The notes under the pieces: model-generated
Database searches by the model: none
Told to the model about the DNA's origin: nothing
Seen by the model: the letters and a program-made list of their open reading frames with translations, nothing else
Shown: piece by piece, positions 34,876 to 44,015 of the stretch
Numbering within the stretch: the stretch's first letter is position 1
Layout: each line of letters begins with the position of its first letter
Translations under genes and position numbers: made by a program
Source: Nostoc sp. ATCC 53789
Lineage (GTDB): Bacteria > Cyanobacteriota > Cyanobacteriia > Cyanobacteriales > Nostocaceae
Length of the DNA stretch: 64,000 nt
Assembly (NCBI RefSeq): GCF_009873495.1
Contig: NZ_CP046706.1
Coordinates: forward strand, 62,001-126,000
Reading direction: 5' to 3'

Positions 34876-34910
34876 AGGTCAAAGTTAATTGAAGATTTCG
34901 AGAGTGAATT

Positions 34911-36452
34911 ATGGGATTTGAATTACAACGTCTAACTGCCAGTAGCGTCATTCATGCAGAACGGACTATCTTATGTTCTTTAGGAGCGAGTGCAGTATTA
35001 TGCCTGTCTGCTCCTTTTTTCTTAAACACTGACCGAATCACAACCGGGATGCTGCTTGGTGCTGGAACGCTAAGTGCTGGCTTATTTGGGGTATCTGCCC
35101 AAATCAGCGAAGGCAAACAGAAAGTATACCGCTCTTTAGAAGAAGCTGACCTGAAATCACTTAAGCAGCATTTACAAGGTGAAGCTGTTTATGATTATGT
35201 CACCACTGCGATCGCAGCTAAACGCCGAGTTGCTGATTATGTGAATCGGCTACCAGTGCAAGAGCGCCCCCGGTGGATAGCTGAATATCAGTTGCAAGGG
35301 TTGGTTACACTCCCAGAACCACCAGCACAACAATCACCTTCACCGACTGGTATTCCCAATCCCGATATTGCTGACATTGATGAAGAATCGGTGCAGTCCG
35401 TGATTAATCCGGGTGCGATGAAAGTTCTCCAAGCGATCGCAGCTAATTATCCTGAGTACATCAGAATTGATGGTGCTTGGATTGATGAACTGTGTGATGC
35501 TGCATCTAATCAAAATATGACCCTTCGCAGTAATCACCATTTCTACATTTCTGGTGGCACACAATCCGGCAAGTCAACTCTGGCTGGAGTGATTATTAAT
35601 AAAATTGCTGCAAAATCTCAAAGTCCGGCAATTGTCATTGGTAGTGATCCAAAAGATGAAGTTACCAGATGGCTGTGCAAGTTCAGCCGTAAGTTTGACG
35701 GCATGAAAGCCTTAAGAGATTGGATTACTTTCGCCACTAACATGATTGACCAACAAAAAGCTAGGGTTGCAAAAGTTGGTGGTGAATGTCAGGGTGTTCC
35801 CGAATTATTTCTTGCTCAAGATGAGGTGGACTCTGTATTTGGTGGTGGCAAGGGACTTCCAGGAATGGTTGATGCTGATACCGCCAAAGACTTACAGGGT
35901 TTTTGGAACTATGTCATCAAATTCACTGCTGGGTTAAAGGGTCATGGTTTATTTATGGGCCAGTCCCCACTCTCTGGAGAAACCGGATTTAGCCGCCCGT
36001 CCTTAAAGAATGTCTGTTTTATTGCCACAGGGCAAACATCCTCTTATATTCTTGACCATCCCCAAGACTTTGTAAATCTCAAAAAAGAGATTTTGGAGAT
36101 GTTACGCCAAGCTTGCGAACTACTAGATAAAGCTGGTGTACGTTATGCCTTAGTAATTCCCACTCGGTCTAATCCCTTCGTTGCCCTAATCCCGGAATTT
36201 GATATCAAAGGTCTGGAACAAAAACAGGATTCCAAACCGAATGCTGACACTGTTAATAGTTCTAAAAATAATCAGCAATCCTCACAGCAGCAGGTTGACT
36301 GGTATGAAGAAATTCGAGAATGGGCAAAAGAATTAGGGAGAAGACCGCATTTTCAGGAAATCAAACAGAAGTGGCAAGAATTAACGGGGCAAGAGTTAAA
36401 CGAAAAGGGGGTGACATTACTATTAGAAAATCTCGGCTACACAGACGATTAA
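34911..36452 (+). CDS. FtsK/VirD4-like membrane-anchored ATPase
   Basis: 513 residues. Two N-terminal hydrophobic segments (about residues 20-65) would anchor it in the membrane. Walker A GGTQSGKST is near residue 214, and LFLAQDEVD near residue 302 is the probable Walker B. HGLFMGQSPLSGETG is a likely motif of the HerA/FtsK/VirD4 superfamily. The C-terminal 70 residues form a small helical domain (GRRPHFQEIKQKWQELTGQE) that may bind DNA. DNA-pumping ATPases of this kind act in conjugation and segregation. No relaxase or other secretion gene was seen in this window. Confidence 0.75.
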   Translation: MGFELQRLTASSVIHAERTILCSLGASAVLCLSAPFFLNTDRITTGMLLGAGTLSAGLFGVSAQISEGKQKVYRSLEEADLKSLKQHLQGEAVYDYVTTAIAAKRRVADYVNRLPVQERPRWIAEYQLQGLVTLPEPPAQQSPSPTGIPNPDIADIDEESVQSVINPGAMKVLQAIAANYPEYIRIDGAWIDELCDAASNQNMTLRSNHHFYISGGTQSGKSTLAGVIINKIAAKSQSPAIVIGSDPKDEVTRWLCKFSRKFDGMKALRDWITFATNMIDQQKARVAKVGGECQGVPELFLAQDEVDSVFGGGKGLPGMVDADTAKDLQGFWNYVIKFTAGLKGHGLFMGQSPLSGETGFSRPSLKNVCFIATGQTSSYILDHPQDFVNLKKEILEMLRQACELLDKAGVRYALVIPTRSNPFVALIPEFDIKGLEQKQDSKPNADTVNSSKNNQQSSQQQVDWYEEIREWAKELGRRPHFQEIKQKWQELTGQELNEKGVTLLLENLGYTDD

Positions 36453-36769
36453 ACTGGAATGCTCGATATGGTAATCCCAAAGAGTACAGAAAACAAGTAG
36501 CGATCGCTCACCGAAAAACTCACAATTATTGTGTAGTCTGCTTGACTAACAAAAGTGAAGAGATCCATCACGCTTACTATGGAAATGACGTTATTGGGGT
36601 ATCGACATTTTCTACATGCTACCGTTGTCATCATGAGATTTGTCATAGTCCAATCAACTGGATTAAGAATCCTAATAATCCTGTTTGGGGGAATCGCAAT
36701 ACTGACGAATTTATTACGAGATTGAGGCTGGGATATCAGCTACTTTATGGAGGAATCAAACATTTTTAA
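36320..36769 (+). CDS. HNH-like zinc protein, overlapping the ATPase gene
   Basis: The convincing part starts after about residue 45: THNYCVVCLTNKSEEIHHAY, then TCYRCHHEICHSP, a zinc-stabilised HNH-like nuclease pattern with two CxxC pairs and an HH dipeptide. The ATG at 36320 overlaps the ATPase gene by 133 bases in another frame; a GTG at 36371 is an alternative, so the N-terminus is uncertain. An endonuclease role is inferred from the motif. Confidence 0.65.
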   Translation: MGKRIREKTAFSGNQTEVARINGARVKRKGGDITIRKSRLHRRLNWNARYGNPKEYRKQVAIAHRKTHNYCVVCLTNKSEEIHHAYYGNDVIGVSTFSTCYRCHHEICHSPINWIKNPNNPVWGNRNTDEFITRLRLGYQLLYGGIKHF

Positions 36770-36834
36770 TTAGTTGAACAGTGTCGTTAATTTTCCTAAA
36801 AATTAAGTTTTAAGCTAATCGGAGAAGAATTCTC

Positions 36835-37143
36835 ATGTATAACAGCGAATACGATGATTTAAGTTTTGAAGAGCAATTACATCTGACTGAATCCCTTATC
36901 AGACGGCGACATAATCAGCAGATTTTCTTGCGCCGAAATGCTCAATTGTTGCAGCAAGAGTTAAGCTTTGAGGCTGAATTGTTAGAAGACAATCCAGAGT
37001 TCGCCCAAACTATTTACGCTTTCAATATGCAGGAGATTCAGATTAATCAGCAAGGGTTACAGAATGTTTTAGGTTCAGAAGAATCACCTTCAAAAGAACA
37101 AAGTGTTTGGAGTAAGTTTTTTCCGGGATTGTGTGGGAGATAA
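36835..37143 (+). CDS. Small helical protein with C-terminal FFPGLCG motif
   Basis: 102 residues, acidic and helical, probably coiled coil, ending in WSKFFPGLCGR. That ending resembles the N-terminus KWLPGLFG of the protein at 33674-34114. A ribosome site (GGAGAAG) precedes the ATG. No family recognised. Confidence 0.65.
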   Translation: MYNSEYDDLSFEEQLHLTESLIRRRHNQQIFLRRNAQLLQQELSFEAELLEDNPEFAQTIYAFNMQEIQINQQGLQNVLGSEESPSKEQSVWSKFFPGLCGR

Positions 37144-37145
37144 AT

Positions 37146-37337
37146 ATGTCTTGGTCGAAATCAATTTCCTTAGACGTTGCTAATAAGCTTTTTAACGTAA
37201 TTGGGGTTTATTTTGAGCAGAATGACTTAGAGGGTGGTTATGTCGCCAAATATGAAAATAAGATATTGAGAAGGCCAACGTTAACCGCTTGCTGTATGGC
37301 TGTTTTAACTGACTGGGTAACAATAAAGGAGGAATAA
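37146..37337 (+). CDS. Small hypothetical protein (63 aa)
   Basis: 63 residues from the ATG at 37146, preceded by GGGAGA, rather than the upstream start at 37131, which lies inside the preceding gene. It starts two bases after that gene's stop. No family recognised. Confidence 0.55.
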   Translation: MSWSKSISLDVANKLFNVIGVYFEQNDLEGGYVAKYENKILRRPTLTACCMAVLTDWVTIKEE

Positions 37338-37438
37338 ATTTATGCTACAACTGGCTCAGATAAATCCAAATTCCTTTAGTCTGGTCTGATTGATACTAGT
37401 TTTCAGTCTTATAAATTCGATGAAATTCCAGATTAACT

Positions 37439-37666
37439 ATGGATAACTTGCAAGAATTAATAAACAAAATTCAACCCAACATTGAAATAATTCAAGAATC
37501 TGAAACTAAAATCACTTTGCAGGGTAATTTCATTTCCAAATCTGGCACTGATGACCTTAAGTATTTTATTAGTTTGAGATTAATCTCAGCTTCTTTTACT
37601 TTTAATAACAAGCTAGAGCGCCGTACTTATCAAAAACCAAAAATGATTACTTGTGAAAATTCCTAA
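37439..37666 (+). CDS. Small hypothetical protein (75 aa)
   Basis: 75 residues with a beta-rich centre (ETKITLQGNFISKSGTDDLK). It looks protein-like but has no recognised family. It ends 79 bases before a foldback repeat element. Confidence 0.5.
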   Translation: MDNLQELINKIQPNIEIIQESETKITLQGNFISKSGTDDLKYFISLRLISASFTFNNKLERRTYQKPKMITCENS

Positions 37667-37742
37667 TCAACTTGAATTTAAAGGTAACACGATTGAGGCA
37701 CACGAGAAGCATAAAGGGTTTGAATTGAAGAAGAATTCAGAA

Positions 37743-37903
37743 GTCAGAATTCAGGAGTCAGAATCAATCAGTCGGGGATTCAGACCAGCGACTGATTGAA
37801 GACCACTAAATTTTCAATTTAGTGGGGGTATTAAACCCTTTTATTCATCCGCCAGTCACACAGAATTCAATTCTGAATTCTGGCTCCTGACTCCTGAATT
37901 CTG
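37743..37903. repeat. Foldback element (MITE-like) with nested hairpins
   Basis: CAGAATTCAGGAGTCAG (37745-37761) and its perfect inverted copy (37887-37903) enclose about 125 bases. Inside are two further perfect hairpins: AATCAGTCG with CGACTGATT, and CCACTAAATT with AATTTAGTGG. There is no ORF inside. It resembles ORF-less mobile repeats of cyanobacteria. Confidence 0.75.
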
Positions 37904-37905
37904 TT

Positions 37906-38091
37906 TTGATAATCGTTACCTATTACCAACCAGATCCCTACGATGTAGGTTCTTATATCTACTACATTAGAAATTCTAGTTTGGAGTTAGTAGTCGATAG
38001 CTATAAAGACCGATCATACGGGGAAGAGTCACTAGAAAAAGCATTAAATTTTGCAAGATTCACTATAGAAAATCATTTGATTGAAGATTAA
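37906..38091 (+). CDS. Small ORF, possibly 5'-truncated by the foldback element
   Basis: 61 codons beginning with TTG at 37906, with no ATG, starting right at the edge of the foldback element. The product (TYYQPDPYDVGSYIYYIRNS) looks protein-like. The element may have replaced the original start, so this could be a remnant. Confidence 0.4.
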   Translation: MIIVTYYQPDPYDVGSYIYYIRNSSLELVVDSYKDRSYGEESLEKALNFARFTIENHLIED

Positions 38092-38149
38092 CTATAGCTT
38101 TTGAGCAAAATATGGAATTTGACTGTAGAGCAATAGGAGATAAAAATAA

Positions 38150-38335
38150 ATGGGAATTAAAGTGACTTACTCAGTTTATATAGAATCTAACTCTGGCACA
38201 AAAGCGGATGTGTTAACCAATTTGCCTGATAGAACTGAAGCGTTAGAATCTGCCTTAAAGCTGAATCATATTGTCAAGGACGCAGGATACAGAGGTAAGG
38301 CTTGTAAAGTTGTTAACCATGATGGGGAAAAATGA
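38150..38335 (+). CDS. Small hypothetical protein (61 aa)
   Basis: 61 residues, beginning with a beta strand (IKVTYSVYIESNS) and followed by a helix (RTEALESALKLNHIV). Its layout resembles the preceding ORF. A ribosome site (AGGAGA) precedes the ATG. No family recognised. Confidence 0.55.
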   Translation: MGIKVTYSVYIESNSGTKADVLTNLPDRTEALESALKLNHIVKDAGYRGKACKVVNHDGEK

Positions 38336-38407
38336 TGCTTGGGATAATCAAAACTGAGAATTTACATCAGGAGAAAAATATTCAACCGAGCGTTTCATGG
38401 GAAAATT

Positions 38408-38662
38408 TCAAGCCGTTTTAATAATAAACCATTTCGACTTTTTAATATTCTTTAGGTATTTGTCAGCATAGCGGAAAGCTGCCGCCTTATCGTGTTTTGC
38501 TATATTTAGTGCTTGTAACAATACGGATAAAGGAATTGCCACCTGTGTGAGCTTTTCGGCTAATATTATTGATTCTTCTTCTGTTGCTGCTACTGTCGCT
38601 TCTAATGGTTCAAAATTTATTTGCTTATTTATACGGTTATCTAACATTGTAGTATCAGCCAT
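38408..38662 (-). CDS. Small hypothetical protein (84 aa)
   Basis: 84 residues, helical and Ala/Glu-rich, with a basic C-terminus. No family recognised. It is on the opposite strand to the operon genes and may pair with the gene at 38793-39479 upstream of it. Confidence 0.55.
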   Translation of the reverse strand: MADTTMLDNRINKQINFEPLEATVAATEEESIILAEKLTQVAIPLSVLLQALNIAKHDKAAAFRYADKYLKNIKKSKWFIIKTA

Positions 38663-38792
38663 AAATCTACCTTCAAAACTTGTATAATGCAGTTTTACTG
38701 AAAGGCAGCAGGAATGAATCCGTGTTTATGCGGTACTTATTAATCAGCTAACTTTATAAATCCGCACAATTGCCGTAACGAACGCGTCTTGA

Positions 38793-39479
38793 TTAAAAAT
38801 CTCGTTCGCCATCTTTTTCCAAGATGGAAATTAATTCAAACACTCGCATATTTTCTCCCGTCCAAACTTTATCTAGCAACCGCAAATCTTCAAGAGTTAG
38901 GTCGCTCTCTTTCATTATCGATACATTTGTTTTACCCAGTGCCATTAACAAATCTTCAAATACCACTAAGCCATTAAACTCCAAGCCTTGAATCTCGGCT
39001 GATGCTAAGGCTGACAATCGCTCACCACAAATCTCAATCATGAACCACTCACAAAAATCTTTTTCCAGCAATGGATGACGACCACCGATCCCTTGCATCA
39101 GCCATAGACCATAGATACTGGCTGTCGGATCATCCATTGTGGCTAAACGTTTAGCTGCCACCTTCCCAAGATTCTCAAAAAATGGCACACCTAAAGCTTT
39201 TTCTAACATCTGCATTGACTCTGGTAGTGCATGAGCTACAACAGAAATTTGGCTATTTTCTAGTTGTTTAGAATGATATTTTTCTAAATATTCATTTGCT
39301 TCTTTTGATGCCAACATCCTCCCATCTGGGTGTAAGTTGAAATCAACCCCTGGCTTGAAACCTCCTTTAACTAGTTTTTGAGTCATGCTTGTCGATACAT
39401 CTTTTACGGCTTGTTGATAACTTTCCTTACCTACGTATTCTTGCAAGAACCAAACAAAATTTGCATACTCTACTTGCAC
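38793..39479 (-). CDS. Hypothetical protein (228 aa) beside the Tn7-like element
   Basis: 228 residues from a GTG start at 39479. It is helical with no recognised family (TMDDPTASIYGLWLMQGIGG near the middle). The reading frame stays open about 70 bases further upstream to near 39551 without a good start, and that extension reads like protein. The gene may therefore have lost its 5' end where the Tn7-like element begins. Confidence 0.65.
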   Translation of the reverse strand: MQVEYANFVWFLQEYVGKESYQQAVKDVSTSMTQKLVKGGFKPGVDFNLHPDGRMLASKEANEYLEKYHSKQLENSQISVVAHALPESMQMLEKALGVPFFENLGKVAAKRLATMDDPTASIYGLWLMQGIGGRHPLLEKDFCEWFMIEICGERLSALASAEIQGLEFNGLVVFEDLLMALGKTNVSIMKESDLTLEDLRLLDKVWTGENMRVFELISILEKDGERDF

Positions 39480-39510
39480 AAGTGTGCTTTTACCCCTTGG
39501 ATGACCAAAT

Positions 39511-39741
39511 TGTGAATCATACCCTGACCAAAAATTAACGACATTTCAAGGGTTATAGCCTAAACAGAACATAAAACTTTGCATAAGATTGTGTCCGCGT
39601 GTCCTGATTGTGAATCATAATAAAGCCTAGAGTTGTCACAACTAAAAACCGAAAACTTCTCCCGAATAATTCTCTAAAAATGACTAATAGGTACAACTTA
39701 GATGACAAAATATGGTTCAAAGTGACTAAGATATGATTCAA
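39511..39741. repeat. Candidate TnsB-binding repeats at the left of the Tn7-like genes
   Basis: TGTGAATCATA occurs at 39511-39521 and about 39609-39619. In the opposite orientation are TATGGTTCAA (39711-39720) and TATGATTCAA (39732-39741), each preceded by (A/G)TGAC(A/T)AA in near-identical 20-base units (39701-39720, 39722-39741). Tn7-like ends carry several roughly 20-bp transposase sites and begin with TGT. Which copy marks the true end is not decided. Confidence 0.5.
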
Positions 39742-39830
39742 TTCGCGTCTTCTTGGTGTTTTGAGAAGACTGTTATGAAGTTTGTGAATTCCCTGTATCA
39801 CATAGGTCACGCCAAGGAGGTGAGGCTCAA

Positions 39831-42548
39831 ATGAACGAATTCGAGTTTGAAGATTGGTGTAGGCAACAGCAACTAGCAACCCACACCATTGATTTGATTG
39901 CACTCCTCAGGAAATCCCCACCCTCACGTCGGGTACAAGGACGAACCAAGAACGTTTGTGGCGTGTATCCTAGTTCTAAAATGGGGGTCACAATTCAATT
40001 CGAGAGCCATACAGTGGAATTATGGGCGATTTACCTGATGGAACACGACCCCAAAGTTTTAGAGTTCTACGACCAGCCACCACCATTCAAAATCCAGTAC
40101 AAAAATCAAGCAGGGCGTAATATCGGTCACTATCATACCCCTGACTTTTTTGTATTACGTCATGATGGTGCGTGCTGGGAGGAGTGGAAAACAGTTAAGG
40201 AAGTAGAGAAATTAGCACAAAAATATCCTGGGCGTTATCAAAAAACAGCATCCGGTCATTGGCGTTGCCCACCAGGAGAAGCCCACGCATCACAATTTGG
40301 TCTAAAATACTGCGTTCGTACTGATGCCGAATTGAATCCCGTTTTTACCCAGAACTTAATGTTTTTGTCGGATTACCTAGGATTTAAATCAAATTTGACA
40401 ACAAATGTACACTCGATAGTTCTGGCTTACCTGGAAGCAAATCCAGGAATAACGATTGCGGCATTGCTACAAGAATTAAATGATGTATGTGCCAATGACA
40501 TATACATCATGATTGCAACTGAGCTTCTGTACGTGGATTTGTTTGCTGTCCCCTTAGTTGAACATTGGCGGACACGATTATGGGTAAGTCAACAAACTCA
40601 TGACGCTTATACACACGTATCTGTTGTAGGAGTGACTACAAAGAACGCTCCCAATAGTCTCACAACACTGCTACCTAACACAGCCCTTGAGTGGGATTCG
40701 GCGCTATGGACTTTAGTAAACTATGGCGAGACCACAACCACGCTATTACCAGAGTCAGGCTTCCCAATACAGTTACCCACAGCATTTTTTCTCCAGTTAT
40801 TCGACAGTGGCACCATTAAAATCCATAACGGAGTTACAGATGCAACTATAAATGAAACAGTACGTACTTTAATGGAGGCCGCTTCTCCTGTTCACTTAAA
40901 AGAAGCGAACCGAAAATTTAATATAGTACAGGCATATTTTCAGCGCCATACAGATATCTATCAAGACATCAAAGAGCGTACCTTGCGTAGATGGGTACAA
41001 CAGTTCCGTGAAGCAGAAGCAAGTTTAGGTTGCGGTTATGTTGGGTTACTACCACGGACACATCAGCAAGGGAATCGTCAACCAAAATCGCCCACAGATT
41101 CAAGTGAATTATTAGATAAATTTATTAAAGAGCATTTTGAAACACCAAGACAAGCGACAGGCGCTTCAGTATATCGGGCGTATGTCAGAACCTGTACAGC
41201 ATTAAATATACAACCCCTTAGTAACCGCACTTTCTACCAGCGTTTAAAAAAGCGCCCAACTCATGAGCAGACATTAAAGCGTCAGGGAGCAAAAGCCGCA
41301 TACGCAACAGAGCCTTTTGTATGGGAACTAGCTTTAAATACACGTCCTCACGGAAACCGGCCTCTGGAGATAGTCCATATTGACCATACCGAACTCGATA
41401 TTGAATTACGCTCACTTGCTACAGGTCGGCTACTTGGGCGACCTTGGCTAACATTACTGACCGATGCCTATTCCCGGCGAATCTTGGCAGTTTATCTGAC
41501 TTTTGATGCACCTTCTTACAGGTCTTGCATGATGGGGCTACGTATTTTAGTCCAGCGCCAAGGTCGTTTTCCCTCAACATTGGTTGTAGATGGTGGCAAA
41601 GAATTCCACAGTATATACTTTGACACCTTGCTGGCACGTTACCACTGCACCAAGAAAACAAGACCTGGTGGCAAACCCCGCTTTGGGTCAGTAATTGAAC
41701 GATTATTTGGGACGACAAATACTGAATTTATCTATAACCTACTAGGTAATACCCAAGCAAGTAAACAGCCCCGCCAACTCACCAAAACTGTTGACCCAAA
41801 ACAGTTAGCTGTTTGGAATTTGGGAGATTTATATACTTACCTGACCCAGTGGGCTTACTCCATTTACGACTCAAATCATCACGACTCATTAGGTGCCTCT
41901 CCAGGCGTTGTTTATAACGAAGGGTTGTCAATTGCAGGAGAACGGTTGCACCGAAGTATTGCTTATAACGAAGAGTTCTTCATGGCAACACGTCCTTCCA
42001 CCCCTAAAGGTCAAGCGAAAGTTCAGCCGGGATATGGGATTAAAGTCAATTATCTCTACTATTGGAGTGATGCTTTCCGCAATCCAAATGTAGAAAAAAC
42101 ATTAGTACCAGTACGCTACGACCCTTTTGATATGGGAGTTGCTTACGCCTATGTTGATGGGCGTTGGGTGAGATGTATCTCTCAGTATTACAGTACTTTC
42201 GTTGGACGCACTGAAAAAGAAGTGTTGTTAGCGGCACAAGAAATTAGGCAATTGAACAAACGTAGCGCCACGGCGACAAATTTGAACGCTAAACATTTAG
42301 CTGACTTCATTGCCAATGTCCAAGAACATGAAGCCTTGTTGCTGCAAAGATTGCGTGATTTGGAAAGTAAACGCTTACTAGAGAATTTAACGTCTAGTAA
42401 TTCTTCAGACTCATCAGTAAACCAAGTAAAGGAAAGGTTGGCTGTATTGGCACAACAGAGTGAAGATGTTGCATCGCAGCACGTATCATCTCGAAACGTT
42501 GAACCGTTGGATCTAAGTTCACTGCCAATATTAGCGGAATACAAATAG
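39831..42548 (+). CDS. TnsA-TnsB fusion transposase of a Tn7-like element
   Basis: 905 residues. Residues about 45-170 form a TnsA-type endonuclease: FESHTVELWAIYLMEHDP, then HTPDFFVLR and EEWKTVKE, which give the E, D and E-x-K of the restriction-like site. A long linker and HTH region follow. The DDE integrase core has D518 (VHIDHTELD), D587 (LVVDGGKEF) and E623 (SVIERLFG), an exact DD35E spacing. Fused TnsAB proteins are known from Tn7-like elements including type I-B and I-D CRISPR-associated ones, but no CRISPR genes are in this window. TnsC starts directly after the stop. All catalytic residues are present, so the enzyme could be active. Confidence 0.93.
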   Translation: MNEFEFEDWCRQQQLATHTIDLIALLRKSPPSRRVQGRTKNVCGVYPSSKMGVTIQFESHTVELWAIYLMEHDPKVLEFYDQPPPFKIQYKNQAGRNIGHYHTPDFFVLRHDGACWEEWKTVKEVEKLAQKYPGRYQKTASGHWRCPPGEAHASQFGLKYCVRTDAELNPVFTQNLMFLSDYLGFKSNLTTNVHSIVLAYLEANPGITIAALLQELNDVCANDIYIMIATELLYVDLFAVPLVEHWRTRLWVSQQTHDAYTHVSVVGVTTKNAPNSLTTLLPNTALEWDSALWTLVNYGETTTTLLPESGFPIQLPTAFFLQLFDSGTIKIHNGVTDATINETVRTLMEAASPVHLKEANRKFNIVQAYFQRHTDIYQDIKERTLRRWVQQFREAEASLGCGYVGLLPRTHQQGNRQPKSPTDSSELLDKFIKEHFETPRQATGASVYRAYVRTCTALNIQPLSNRTFYQRLKKRPTHEQTLKRQGAKAAYATEPFVWELALNTRPHGNRPLEIVHIDHTELDIELRSLATGRLLGRPWLTLLTDAYSRRILAVYLTFDAPSYRSCMMGLRILVQRQGRFPSTLVVDGGKEFHSIYFDTLLARYHCTKKTRPGGKPRFGSVIERLFGTTNTEFIYNLLGNTQASKQPRQLTKTVDPKQLAVWNLGDLYTYLTQWAYSIYDSNHHDSLGASPGVVYNEGLSIAGERLHRSIAYNEEFFMATRPSTPKGQAKVQPGYGIKVNYLYYWSDAFRNPNVEKTLVPVRYDPFDMGVAYAYVDGRWVRCISQYYSTFVGRTEKEVLLAAQEIRQLNKRSATATNLNAKHLADFIANVQEHEALLLQRLRDLESKRLLENLTSSNSSDSSVNQVKERLAVLAQQSEDVASQHVSSRNVEPLDLSSLPILAEYK

Positions 42549-44015
42549 ATGGATTTAAACAGGAACAGGAGCGATGACATCAACTTACTTACTCAATTTA
42601 AGGAGTATGCAGTTTTACATCCACAGTTAGCACGGGTAGATATGCTGCTCATGCGTGCGATTCGAGAACCTGCTGGATTTGCTCATGTGTTGGTGTATGG
42701 GCCAAGTGGTGTGGGCAAGACGACGATGATACGGCAAATTGCCCGACGTTTAAATGCTCCTCACAGTGAGGATTTAGCAAAGAATTCCTCAAGCTACCGC
42801 AACGGTTATGTACCTCAATTACCTCTTTTACTGATAGAGACACGTCCACCTGACAGTGGGGTGTTTAATCGAACTGACTATTACCGGACTGCGCTGAAGC
42901 TTTTGAATGAGCCATTCTACGAGCGTCGTAGCATTGTAGACATTGATACATCGGAGGCATGGGAGAAAAAAGGGCGTGGACGTAGTAGCAAAGCTTCCCA
43001 GTTTAATGATTCTCCAGAACTGCGCCACGCATTAGAAGAAGCGATGACCAAACGTGGTGTACGTGCGGTTATCCTTGATGAAGCGCAACATTTAATGAAG
43101 ATTGGGACTGGAAGTAATGCTGGCAAGCTTTTAGACCAGTTGGATTGGATTAAATCCATGACGAATGTTACGGGTGTTTTACACATCCTGATTGGTACTT
43201 ACGAACTGTTAAATTTCCGCAATTTAAGTGGTCAAGCATCTCGGCGCGGTCTAGATATCCACTTTCCGCGCTATTTGTACCAAAATGAACAAGACCGTTT
43301 GGATTTTCAAGCCGCTTTATTGGCTCTTTTGAAGCAAGTACCTCTTGATATTAATATTCCCGAATTAATGCAGCATTGGCTTTACTTCTATGAACATTCT
43401 ATTGGCTGTCTTGGAGTACTAAAAGACTGGCTCATCCGAACTGTGGCGGCGGCATTAGATGATGGAAATCAAGCTTTAACTTTAAAACAATTACACGAAC
43501 ATACCCTAACGCTAGCGCAGTGCGAACGTATGGCAATAGAAGCAACTGAGGGCGAAGAAAAACTTAGCTATATGGAGAGCCGTCGCGAACACTTATGGCA
43601 TTTGCTACAAATAGGAATGGGTTCAACGGATGTACCGACTAATGCAGTCCCTCCTGAAACTCCGTTGGTCGGTAGTGAAATCACTTCATCGCAAACAGAG
43701 TCACCACCTAAAACAAAGCGGACTCGGAAAAAGCCAAACGTACCTGCACCACAAGAATTCACGACCACAACAGCAAACGAGATCCCTGTAGAGCCAGCCC
43801 CAAAAAAGAAGCAGACTCGCAAAAAAACTACATCTACTCAAACACTTGAAATTACTGATACACCACTTAGTAATTCCAGTGCTGACCTTCAGATGATAAC
43901 CCAGGAGACGCAACAGCAAACAGATAAGAGCCGCGAGAAAAAGTCAGGCACACGGGTTGGGCAACGCAAACCCAAGCGAGACACTGTTGGGCATGAATCG
44001 CAGTCAACGACATAA
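42549..44015 (+). CDS. tnsC: TnsC-like AAA+ transposition regulator
   Basis: 488 residues. Walker A GPSGVGKTT is at residues 51-59 and Walker B VILDEAQHLM near 174, followed by a sensor region (TGVLHILIGTYELL). The C-terminal about 120 residues are Thr/Lys/Pro-rich and low-complexity. TnsC/TniB proteins assemble on DNA and connect target selection with TnsB. The start codon lies directly at the end of tnsAB. A TniQ or TnsD partner would be expected next, but a structured palindrome and unrelated genes follow. Confidence 0.9.
   Translation: MDLNRNRSDDINLLTQFKEYAVLHPQLARVDMLLMRAIREPAGFAHVLVYGPSGVGKTTMIRQIARRLNAPHSEDLAKNSSSYRNGYVPQLPLLLIETRPPDSGVFNRTDYYRTALKLLNEPFYERRSIVDIDTSEAWEKKGRGRSSKASQFNDSPELRHALEEAMTKRGVRAVILDEAQHLMKIGTGSNAGKLLDQLDWIKSMTNVTGVLHILIGTYELLNFRNLSGQASRRGLDIHFPRYLYQNEQDRLDFQAALLALLKQVPLDINIPELMQHWLYFYEHSIGCLGVLKDWLIRTVAAALDDGNQALTLKQLHEHTLTLAQCERMAIEATEGEEKLSYMESRREHLWHLLQIGMGSTDVPTNAVPPETPLVGSEITSSQTESPPKTKRTRKKPNVPAPQEFTTTTANEIPVEPAPKKKQTRKKTTSTQTLEITDTPLSNSSADLQMITQETQQQTDKSREKKSGTRVGQRKPKRDTVGHESQSTT

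Noticed and set aside
36449..36646. Minus-strand ORF inside the HNH-like gene
   Set aside because: It is a shadow of the plus-strand gene with no motif.
39831..44015. Complete CRISPR-associated transposon
   Set aside because: No cas gene, CRISPR repeat or TniQ was found; only the TnsAB and TnsC core can be supported.
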